DNA of 64,000 nt, taken from Salinicola lusitanus (GTDB lineage Bacteria; Pseudomonadota; Gammaproteobacteria; Pseudomonadales; Halomonadaceae). Positions 37,516 through 45,163 of this stretch are shown one piece after another. How positions within the stretch are numbered: position 1 is the stretch's first letter; each line of letters opens with the position of its first letter. A model generated the notes under the pieces. The model was not told the DNA's origin. It ran no database searches and worked only from the letters and a program-made list of their open reading frames with translations. Position numbers and translations under genes: made by a program. Location of the stretch: assembly GCF_003206045.1 (NCBI RefSeq), contig NZ_PZJM01000004.1, positions 533,274 to 597,273 on the forward strand. Direction: 5' to 3'.

Positions 37516-38121
37516 GTGACACGGTCGCTTCTCGTGCTGGCGGCGACGACCTGGCTCGTCGCCGCCAGCGCGCACGCCGGGGAGCAGGCCGCGAGCGGAG
37601 TCGACGAGCCGCCTTCCCGGGCGCTGCTCGATGCCCTGTCACGGGTCATGGCGGCGCCGGACGGGTTCGAGGATCTCTTCGACGCCCAGGTATGGCTACT
37701 GGACATGCAGTCGCGGCTGGCCAGACGACAGCCCAAGGCTTACCCCTCTCGGCCTCGGCGGCTGGCACTGCTCGAACGTATCCATACCGAAGCCCGGCGT
37801 GCCGGTCTGCCGCCCGAGCTGGTCCTGGCGCTGATCGACGTGGAGAGCCGCTTCCAGCCCGCGGCAGTTTCGTCGGCCGGGGCGCTGGGCTTGATGCAGG
37901 TGATGCCGTTCTGGAAAGCGGAGATCGGCCGTCAGCAGGATGACCTCCACGACATCGATACCAACCTTCGCTACGGCTGCACCATTCTCGCGCACTATCT
38001 CCAGCGCGAGCAGGGAGACTGGACCCGTGCCCTGGCTCGCTACAACGGCAGCCTGGGCCGCACGATCTACCCGGAGCAGGTGATGCAGGCCTGGTTCACC
38101 CGATGGTGGGTCGATCACTGA
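37516..38121 (+). CDS. Periplasmic lytic transglycosylase (SLT family)
   Basis: The 201-residue product has a signal peptide (cleavage near AHA, 19-21) and an SLT domain with catalytic Glu110 in ALIDVESRFQ followed by SSAGALGLMQVMPFW. It should cleave glycan strands with formation of anhydromuramyl ends. The start codon is GTG at 37516, 14 bases after the proS stop, with AGGCG upstream. It probably reads through from proS. An enzyme of this kind beside proS is common in related genomes (recollection). Confidence 0.9.
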   Translation: MTRSLLVLAATTWLVAASAHAGEQAASGVDEPPSRALLDALSRVMAAPDGFEDLFDAQVWLLDMQSRLARRQPKAYPSRPRRLALLERIHTEARRAGLPPELVLALIDVESRFQPAAVSSAGALGLMQVMPFWKAEIGRQQDDLHDIDTNLRYGCTILAHYLQREQGDWTRALARYNGSLGRTIYPEQVMQAWFTRWWVDH

Positions 38122-38138
38122 CCTCACCTCCGGTTCCG

Positions 38139-38654
38139 CTAGCGTTTACGATCTTCGACCGCCGTGTGTGACGTCCCCGGCGGGAGCGGATGGCCCTTGG
38201 CCAGCTCGGCCCGCGTTGCCTCGCGCACTGCCAGGATCTCGATGTCGTAGGTCAGCGTCTCCCCCGCCAGCGGATGGTTGGCGTCAACGGTGACCCGAGC
38301 ATCGTCGGTCGCGACCACCGTGACAGTGCGCGGCCCGTCCGGCCCCTGAGCCTGGAACCGCTGGCCGGCCTTTAACTGTTGATCCTGCGGGAAAGCCGAG
38401 CGCGAGCTCACGCCGACCAGCGCTTCGTCGCGCTCGCCATAGGTTTCGTCGGGCGCCAGCGTGACGCTCAGCCGCTCGCCGGAACGCCTTGCGGCCAGCG
38501 CGCTCTCCAGGGCCGGGAACAGATTGCCGTGGCCGTGAAGATATTCGAGTGGTTGTTGACGCGCCCTAGAATCGTCCAGGGTGCGACCTCGCTCGTCCGC
38601 GAGGACGTAGTGCAGGGTCGCAACATGGGACGTGTCGATGGCGAGCTGACTCAT
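38139..38654 (-). CDS. slyD: FKBP-type peptidyl-prolyl isomerase, SlyD-like
   Basis: The 171-residue cytoplasmic protein has the SlyD layout. FKBP halves (VATLHYVLADERGRTLDDSR, PDETYGERDEALV) flank an inserted chaperone flap. LEYLHGHGNLFPALESAL and the AGETLTYDIEILAVREAT ending are typical. The usual His/Cys-rich metal-binding tail of E. coli SlyD is missing and replaced by a short GHPLPPGTSH end, so nickel binding is doubtful. The ATG at 38654 has CGGAGTC upstream; a longer open frame is not used. Confidence 0.87.
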   Translation of the reverse strand: MSQLAIDTSHVATLHYVLADERGRTLDDSRARQQPLEYLHGHGNLFPALESALAARRSGERLSVTLAPDETYGERDEALVGVSSRSAFPQDQQLKAGQRFQAQGPDGPRTVTVVATDDARVTVDANHPLAGETLTYDIEILAVREATRAELAKGHPLPPGTSHTAVEDRKR

Positions 38655-38833
38655 GATGACTCCGGAGTTGGAGGTGGAATTTGTGACGATGGATCGACGG
38701 CCGGCGCCGGACCCGAGAAATATCTGCGCGCTCACCCGCACGGCGTTGCCCATTGGCGGGAGGGCAAGCACGATCCGTTTTCGCCGCTCTTGCGCTTCGT
38801 CCTGCTGCCGCTCGTCGATGCCTAGGAGCATGC

Positions 38834-39370
38834 TCAGGAGGAGTGCTTGCGCAACGCCTTCACGGGTACCTCGAGACGCTGGGTCTGCTGCAACAGGTTG
38901 AGCAGCACGATGGCCCGCTCCTCGCCCTTCTGCGCTTCGAAAACGGCCTGAAGCGCGCGAAAAGGCCCGTCGGTGATCTCGACGATATCGCCCTGGCGAT
39001 AGTAGACATTGGCGCGGTCACGACGGCTGTCGGCGCTGATGCGGTCACGGAGCGTCTCGACCAGTGCATCCTGGACGAATACCGGTTCGTTACCGAAACT
39101 GACCAGCCGCAGCACACCGCGGGTGGAACGGATCGGCCGCCAGTTGCTGGCCATTCGATCGAGACGAATGAACAAGTAGTGCGGGAACAGCGGCTCGGCC
39201 ACCCAGGCCAGCTTGCCACGGCGGCGCTTCTGGACCTCGAGCACCGGGTGGAACACCTCGTAGCCCTGGTTGTCGAGATGTTCGCTGGCACGAAACGATT
39301 CGCCACCCTTGCATTGGATCACGTACCAGCGGGGTAGCGACTCGCCGTCCTGCGTCGGCTCACCGGTCAT
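38834..39370 (-). CDS. rfaH: Transcription antitermination protein RfaH
   Basis: RfaH is a NusG paralogue that binds paused polymerase at ops sites and boosts long operons for surface polysaccharides and similar products. From the ATG at 39370 it has 178 residues: an NGN domain (RWYVIQCKGGESFRASEHLD, EPLFPHYLFIRLD, RSTRGVLRLVSFG) and a C-terminal KOW region (GDIVEITDGPFRALQAVFEA). Similarity to E. coli RfaH includes the EPLFPxYLF and TRGV motifs. No polysaccharide operon is in this window. AAGGA precedes the start. Confidence 0.9.
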   Translation of the reverse strand: MTGEPTQDGESLPRWYVIQCKGGESFRASEHLDNQGYEVFHPVLEVQKRRRGKLAWVAEPLFPHYLFIRLDRMASNWRPIRSTRGVLRLVSFGNEPVFVQDALVETLRDRISADSRRDRANVYYRQGDIVEITDGPFRALQAVFEAQKGEERAIVLLNLLQQTQRLEVPVKALRKHSS

Positions 39371-39737
39371 CGCACTATCCTTCCTGATCACAGCCACTAA
39401 AGAGACAATCCCTGTCGTCTGGCCCGCTGTCGGGGCAATATCACCTGCTGTCGCGGGATAGCCAGCGCGCCATTCGGACCAGACGCGACAAGCCATCTAG
39501 CGTACCATTTTCGATCCGACTCGTCCGCCCGCGGCGGGTCGACCCGGTTTCTTGGAAACACTGAACAAATCGGCGAGCAGGATGAAGCGGGCGGCATTCC
39601 GTCGCAAGGCGCACGGAGCGTAGCCACCGTAGCCTAGGGGTTATAGGTGAGGATGCGACCGGGCTGGCGCTCCAGCATCGCGCAACGCGGCGATTCACCT
39701 GCGCAGACATTTGGGCAGCGTTTCCTTTGGAGGTTGC
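39371..39737. other. Divergent spacer between rfaH and the AmpG-like gene
   Basis: The 367 bases contain no credible gene. A 12-base palindrome CGGGTCGACCCG lies at 39535-39546 and GGAGGT for the permease at 39729-39734. A TATAGG near 39640 has no good -35. The leader of the permease mRNA could be long, but no fold is obvious. Confidence 0.45.
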
Positions 39738-41192
39738 ATGCAACACGAGCCACGTGACTGGCTGACATCCTTGCGCGTCTATCTGCGGGCCCCGGTCGTG
39801 ACCTTGCTGTTTCTGGGGTTTTCCGCCGGTCTACCCTACCTGCTGGTGTTCTCGACGCTCACCGCCTGGCTCGAGGACAGCGGCGTCGAAGTGGCCGCCA
39901 TCGGCTTTTTCAGTTGGGTGGGACTGCTCTACTCGATCAAGTTGTTCTGGGCGCCGATCGTCGACCGCGTCAGGCTGCCGCTGATCGGGCGCTGGCTGGG
40001 CCAGCGCCGCAGCTGGATGCTGCTGGGCCAGTGCCTGATCGGCGGTGGCCTGCTCGGCCTCTCCGGGTTGGACCCCGTCGGTCACCTGCCACTGGTGGCG
40101 GCATTCGCCCTGGTCACCGCCTTCGGCGCCGCGACCCAGGATATCGTCATCGATGCCTATCGTATCGAGTCCGGCGAGGCGGCCATCCAGGCGGCCATGG
40201 CATCGACCTACATCATCGGCTATCGCATCGGTATCGTGATGGCCGGCGCGGGTGCGCTCTATATCGCCGATGCCGCTTCCTGGGCGGTGGCCTACCTGAG
40301 CATGGCCGCGCTGGTGGCGGTGGGCATGATAACCGTGCTGGTTCGGCCGGAGCCGCCTCGTCCGCAGAGTCTCTCGGTGGTGCTGTTCCATCCGCGGGTG
40401 AAGCGTTTCCTGCACCAGCGTCGCCAGCGGCCCGGTTGGCAACGTCAGGCCGGTGTCTGGCTGATCGCCGCGGTGGTCTGCCCGATCAGCGACTTTTTCC
40501 AGCGCTACGGCCGGCTGGCGCTGTGGCTTCTGCTCTTCATCGGCATCTACCGGATCAGCGACATCTCGATGGCGGCGATGGCCAATCCGCTCTACCTGAG
40601 CCTGGGCTTCACCAAGAGCGACATCGCCAGTGTCACCAAGGTCTTCGGCGTGCTGATGACCATCGGCGGTGGGATACTGGGCGGCCTGCTGGTGGTCCGC
40701 TATGGACTTGGTCGGATGCTGATCGTGGGGGCGCTCGCCGTGGCGCTGACCAATCTGCTGTTCGCCTTGCTCGCCACCGGCGGCAACAGCCTGCCGCTGC
40801 TGGTCGTCGCCATTACCGGCGACAACCTGGCCAATGGACTCGCCAGCACGGTCTTCATCGCCTTCCTGTCGAGCCTGACCTCGCGCACCTATACCGCAAC
40901 CCAGTACGCGCTGTTCTCGTCGTTGATGACCCTGCCCGGCAAGTTCATCGGTGGTTTCTCCGGCCTGGTGGTGGCCGACCTCGGCTACGCCAGCTTCTTC
41001 GGCATCGTCTGCCTGCTGGGTCTGCCGGCCGTGGCCCTCGCCTGGTGGCTCAGTCGCCGCCTGCCGACACTCGATGGCGAAGAGATCGAGAACGGCAGGA
41101 CGGCTGGGGATCCGGCACCGGCGTTTCAGGAGAGAGAGGCGCGCCCGCCGATGGGTACCGACGGGCGCCAAGGCGAGCAGCCGGGCCGCTGA
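39738..41192 (+). CDS. ampG: AmpG-like muropeptide permease (MFS)
   Basis: AmpG imports anhydro-muropeptides for cell-wall recycling and beta-lactamase induction. The 484-residue protein has about 14 hydrophobic segments and the family patterns LLFLGFSAGLPYLLVFSTLT, SIKLFWAPIVDR and AFGAATQDIVIDAYRIES. The ATG at 39738 has an ideal GGAGGT; nine open codons before it are ignored. No recycling genes are adjacent, though an AmiD-like amidase and a lytic transglycosylase lie elsewhere in the window. Confidence 0.87.
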   Translation: MQHEPRDWLTSLRVYLRAPVVTLLFLGFSAGLPYLLVFSTLTAWLEDSGVEVAAIGFFSWVGLLYSIKLFWAPIVDRVRLPLIGRWLGQRRSWMLLGQCLIGGGLLGLSGLDPVGHLPLVAAFALVTAFGAATQDIVIDAYRIESGEAAIQAAMASTYIIGYRIGIVMAGAGALYIADAASWAVAYLSMAALVAVGMITVLVRPEPPRPQSLSVVLFHPRVKRFLHQRRQRPGWQRQAGVWLIAAVVCPISDFFQRYGRLALWLLLFIGIYRISDISMAAMANPLYLSLGFTKSDIASVTKVFGVLMTIGGGILGGLLVVRYGLGRMLIVGALAVALTNLLFALLATGGNSLPLLVVAITGDNLANGLASTVFIAFLSSLTSRTYTATQYALFSSLMTLPGKFIGGFSGLVVADLGYASFFGIVCLLGLPAVALAWWLSRRLPTLDGEEIENGRTAGDPAPAFQEREARPPMGTDGRQGEQPGR

Positions 41193-41200
41193 GCGGCCCG
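41182..41200. terminator. Hairpin with the ampG stop codon in its loop
   Basis: CGGGCCGC and GCGGCCCG pair around a loop that is exactly the TGA stop of the permease gene. It lies between convergent genes and could act for both, but no T-run follows on either side. Confidence 0.45.
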
Positions 41201-41210
41201 CCGAAAGCCG

Positions 41211-43031
41211 TCAGCCGAGGGAGGTTCTTTGCCGCGAGAGCCACTCCAGCGCACCATCGGATGCCACCCACTGGTCGCGCATCAGTTGGCGATACTGCCA
41301 CGCCTCCGCCCGCGTCCCCGGCTCCGGCATGTCCTCGCCGAGCCGCGCAGGGCGAGGCCTGTCCTCGCACAGGATGGTGAGGATATAGGGATTGGAAGCG
41401 TAGACATCCCGCAGCACGGCAAGCGCATCGTCGTGCCGGGTCAGGCGATAGAGCGCCAGCACCCTGCCCATCTGCACCCCCAGCATCTCGGCGCCTTCCG
41501 GCCCCTGCTCGCTCACCGCCAGCGCCTGCTCGTCACGCCCCTCGCGCAGCAGTTGGTCGATCACCAGCTCGCGCAGGCCCAGGCTGTCCTCCTCGTCCAG
41601 TGCCAGCAGCCGCTGGGCGAGTCGGCGCGCCTCCTGGCCGGCGCCTCGCTCCATGCCGATGACCAGCGCCAGGCCGGTCCGCAGCAGCGTGGCATTGTCC
41701 GCGTCGTGCCAGGAGAAGGTTCCACCGGCGTCCTCGAGCTGGCTCAGCCAGAAACCGTAACGCTCGGCCAGCGGCGTGAAGAAGGTGTCGACCATCCACG
41801 GCAGGCTACCGAAGCGACTGGCCAGCGCCAGCGTCAGCGCCTGCATCACGCGGGGCGCGTCGAGCCATTCCGGATTCGAGCACAGCGCCTGCAGCCACTG
41901 GGGTGCGGTCACCCAGGGATCGCCCAGAAATCCGAGCGCTGCATCCTCGTCGATCTCGACCTCGCAGGCCTCGGCCCAGCCCCGGTAGAGCGACTCCTCG
42001 CGGGCGCTGGGCTCGTACAGCAGCGCACCGTCATCGGCATGGCTCAAGGCGAGGCGTGGCGGCCGCTGCTGGGTGTGCAGCAACGCCTGCAGTGCCGTCA
42101 GTGGACCGGATAACGCCTCTTCGGAATGAATCACCTGCTCCGCCAGCGCCGCCTGAGGATCGTCGGCCAGTTCGGCAATGAATTCGAGCTGATCCGGGTC
42201 CAGGTGATGCTGGCGCGACAGCCGCCGCCACCAGAAGGCCGCCCGCTGCCGCGCCTTGCCGACATTCCCCTCGTGCAGCAGCACCATGGCTTCGATATAG
42301 GCCAGGGACGGCGAGTCCGGCAGGGTTCGTTGTGCACTCTGGAACGCCTCCCGGGCGCTGGCGAGATCCCCGCTATCCAGGTGCATCAGGCAGAGCCGCT
42401 CCAGCGCCGCGCCGCGCAGGAAGTCGGGGCCCTCCGCCATCACCCGCTCCAGCAGGGCACCCCGCTTGCGATGAAAGCCACGCTCCTGATAGAGGTCGAC
42501 CAGGATCTCGAACGCCGGCTCGATCTGCTCCTTCAGCGCCTCCCAGTCCCGGTTGCCGGCGAACAGCGACTCCAGGATCTGCTGTGCCCGGCCGTTGTTG
42601 CCGCTCTCCGCCGACACGATGCCAGCCTCCAGCAGGGCCTGGGCCGGCGCCTTGCGGCTGTCCAGGGCCGCCTTCAGCGTCTCGCCCCGCCACTCGCGAA
42701 GCGACAGCATCCACATGAGATGCCCAGGTATCACGCTGGGCATCTCGACGCGGGCGCAACAGTCGCGGTAGAGCCGGCCCGAATCGCACCAGCACGGCTC
42801 GTCGCGCTGGGGCTCGGCCAGCGGTTCGGTATCGAAGTCGCGCCGCTTGAGCGGCGTCTGGTTCCAGATCAAGGGGGCAAGCGCCTGAGCCAGGTCGAGG
42901 CTGCCGCCGCAGTGTTCGACCCCCTCACTGCGGGCCCATGCCATCATCGTCGGGTAGTGTTCATTGGCGCGAATCGCCTCGAGGGCACCGCTGGCAAAGC
43001 CCAGCAGTTGTTCGACCCAAGCTGTCAGCAT
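41211..43031 (-). CDS. SEC-C zinc motif and TPR-like repeat protein
   Basis: The 606-residue protein has a SEC-C type metal motif (C80, C82, C91, C92 in CWCDSGRLYRDCC), often found in SecA tails and stand-alone proteins. The remainder is helical repeats resembling TPR (AALERLCLMHLDSGDLASAR, SLAYIEAMVLLHEGNVGKAR). No signal peptide is present. A scaffold or adaptor role is possible; the real function is unknown. It is divergent from the 637-residue unknown protein. Confidence 0.75.
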   Translation of the reverse strand: MLTAWVEQLLGFASGALEAIRANEHYPTMMAWARSEGVEHCGGSLDLAQALAPLIWNQTPLKRRDFDTEPLAEPQRDEPCWCDSGRLYRDCCARVEMPSVIPGHLMWMLSLREWRGETLKAALDSRKAPAQALLEAGIVSAESGNNGRAQQILESLFAGNRDWEALKEQIEPAFEILVDLYQERGFHRKRGALLERVMAEGPDFLRGAALERLCLMHLDSGDLASAREAFQSAQRTLPDSPSLAYIEAMVLLHEGNVGKARQRAAFWWRRLSRQHHLDPDQLEFIAELADDPQAALAEQVIHSEEALSGPLTALQALLHTQQRPPRLALSHADDGALLYEPSAREESLYRGWAEACEVEIDEDAALGFLGDPWVTAPQWLQALCSNPEWLDAPRVMQALTLALASRFGSLPWMVDTFFTPLAERYGFWLSQLEDAGGTFSWHDADNATLLRTGLALVIGMERGAGQEARRLAQRLLALDEEDSLGLRELVIDQLLREGRDEQALAVSEQGPEGAEMLGVQMGRVLALYRLTRHDDALAVLRDVYASNPYILTILCEDRPRPARLGEDMPEPGTRAEAWQYRQLMRDQWVASDGALEWLSRQRTSLG

Positions 43032-43152
43032 GGCATTCCTCCATTTTCTGGCTCCATCCTAGCACGCCGGGCAAGAGCGCTGGCGAGTGCCGCCACGGGG
43101 TGATAATTTAGCCGCCGCCAACCCCCGTCGTCGCTGCCAAAGAGGAGCGCCC

Positions 43153-45066
43153 GTGCTCTTGCCGAACCCGTTTCGTCGTCCTCCGCAGTCGACGGACAGC
43201 GATGCGCCTCAGGTTCGACTGGAACGTGAAGGCCGCAATGAAATCCGGCGGATCACCGCGGCGGTGGAGAAAGTGCCGTGGACCGTCAGTCTGCTCCAGA
43301 TCCTGTGGACCGCCGGGCCCGTCACACTGCTGGGTGCCTGGGGTGGCTACCTGCTGGGGTACGGCAAGGCGCCGACGCTGGAAAACTACATCTTCTTCAT
43401 CTCGTTCACGGTCATCACCGGCGCGGCGGGGATCATCGCCAACCTGCTGCATCACCTCACCGGCGGACGACGGCTGGAGCGAACCTCGAACCGCATCGAG
43501 CGCGTCATCAAGACGCTGCCGGAGCTGCTGCTGGCGACGCGCAACCTGATCGTCGAAAGCCTGGAAGGCGATGCGCGACGCCGCGAGGCCGCCGCCATGC
43601 TGCTGCGCAAGCAGGACCTTTCGCCCGAGGGCGTCGAACTGGCGGCGCTCGAGCTGCTGGACGACCGCGAAAGCGCACGCCTGATCGGCCAGATCGACGT
43701 CTACCGTCGGGTCGGGCTCCATGCCCGCGTCAGCGATCTGGTCGAGATCTACCGTGACGAGATCGAACCCCGCTTCACCGAACTCTACGACCTGGCACCG
43801 GCGGCGATCACGCTGCTCAGGGAGCGCTTCGAAGGCCACGCGCCGGACCCACGCTACGGCGTCCCCCGGGACGAGCACTTCATCGAGCGCGTCATGGCCG
43901 CGATCGAGAACGACAACGACCTGCTGATGACACTGCAGGACGTCGAGGAGATGGTGATCCTGGCATTCGAGCTGATCAGCGGTCGTAAGATACCGGTGCT
44001 GTCGTTCGAATACCGGGGTCGCTGGAAGCTGGCGCGGGCGTTCGACGGCCTCGAGGAGGCGCGGGCCCGGCACCGTATCGCCCAGGCCACCGGCCTCTCC
44101 CGCCTGAAGGCCCTGAACACCTACCTCGTCGAGCATTCGGTGACCCCGCTCGCCGAGAGTGTCGCCGGGCAGCGTGCCGACGCGCTGCTGACCCACAGCG
44201 TGGCCGCCATCGACGAACTGAGCGAGAGAATCCAGTCGCTGGCCCACGCCATTCATACCGGGCGCAGCGACGATCGCCAGACCCTGCGCCATCAGGCAGA
44301 AGTGCTGACCAACGCGATCAAGCTCTACAAGAGCGTCTCCAGTGCCTACAACGAGGTGGGCCGCAGTCACGCCCATCGGCTGCGAATGGCCCAGCGCTGG
44401 GACACGGTCAGCGCCGAGCTCTCCGACAACTCGACCCGTCTGCGACTCGGCCCGGGCCGTCGAGGCCTGCGCATCCGCGAGAGCGCGATCGCCCTCGACG
44501 ACGAAGCCAAGGCCGTCGTCTGCAAACAGCTCGGCCGCTATCTCGAGAAGGCCAACATCGGCACCCTGCGGGAGCGGCTGCGGCAAGCCGAGCGAGACAC
44601 CCAGCTCAGCGTGGGCGTCGAAAGTGCCAAGCGCGTCGCGGTCGAGATATTCCTGGCCCTGGAGCCTCACGTGCATCTATCGCGCCCGGCCGTGCAGCGT
44701 GCCATCAACAGCACCAACGCGGCGGACTTCGGCCAGCTCGAGCCCAATCTCTCGGTGGCGGCGAAAGCGGCGATGGGATCGGCCATGGTTCGCGAGATCG
44801 AGACCGACCTGTCGCGCACGGCAGAATCGCTGGCGCTGGCGCTGGTCAAACATTACCGGGTCGCTCTGGAACCGGAGGCGATGGCGTTCCTGCAGCGCCA
44901 GTACGGTGCCCGGGAGAGCACGCTGCAGATGCTGACCAACGTCAACCTGGAGCGCGGCGAGACGCCCAATGTCAGCTATCTGAGTATGGCGCCGCCGGCG
45001 GTGGGAACGCCCCACCGTCACTGGTATCGCGCCCTGGTGCGCGCGCGCCGCCACCTCGAGAAGTAA
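43153..45066 (+). CDS. Unknown membrane-anchored helical protein (637 aa)
   Basis: I do not recognise this gene. From a GTG at 43153 (AGAGGAG five bases upstream) it encodes 637 residues; the frame is open 22 codons earlier. Two membrane segments lie near the N-terminus (about 43-67 and 78-100), followed by a basic stretch and a long helical, charge-rich cytoplasmic region with heptad-like Leu spacing, then a basic C-terminus (RHWYRALVRARRHLEK). There are no Cys clusters, nucleotide-binding loops or nuclease motifs that I can see. Codon use is like the neighbours. It precedes topB by 97 bases. Confidence 0.7.
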   Translation: MLLPNPFRRPPQSTDSDAPQVRLEREGRNEIRRITAAVEKVPWTVSLLQILWTAGPVTLLGAWGGYLLGYGKAPTLENYIFFISFTVITGAAGIIANLLHHLTGGRRLERTSNRIERVIKTLPELLLATRNLIVESLEGDARRREAAAMLLRKQDLSPEGVELAALELLDDRESARLIGQIDVYRRVGLHARVSDLVEIYRDEIEPRFTELYDLAPAAITLLRERFEGHAPDPRYGVPRDEHFIERVMAAIENDNDLLMTLQDVEEMVILAFELISGRKIPVLSFEYRGRWKLARAFDGLEEARARHRIAQATGLSRLKALNTYLVEHSVTPLAESVAGQRADALLTHSVAAIDELSERIQSLAHAIHTGRSDDRQTLRHQAEVLTNAIKLYKSVSSAYNEVGRSHAHRLRMAQRWDTVSAELSDNSTRLRLGPGRRGLRIRESAIALDDEAKAVVCKQLGRYLEKANIGTLRERLRQAERDTQLSVGVESAKRVAVEIFLALEPHVHLSRPAVQRAINSTNAADFGQLEPNLSVAAKAAMGSAMVREIETDLSRTAESLALALVKHYRVALEPEAMAFLQRQYGARESTLQMLTNVNLERGETPNVSYLSMAPPAVGTPHRHWYRALVRARRHLEK

Positions 45067-45163
45067 GCCGCCACCGACCGCAATCTCTCGAGCCGGGGCG
45101 TTTCCCGCAACGCCAAGTCACGGCAGAATCCAGCCTTGACCCCAAGTATCATCGGAGCGCGAC

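Noticed and set aside
38653-38901. Small plus-strand frame between slyD and rfaH
   Set aside because: It overlaps the end of rfaH, has biased composition and no ribosome binding site. The 179-base gap appears non-coding.
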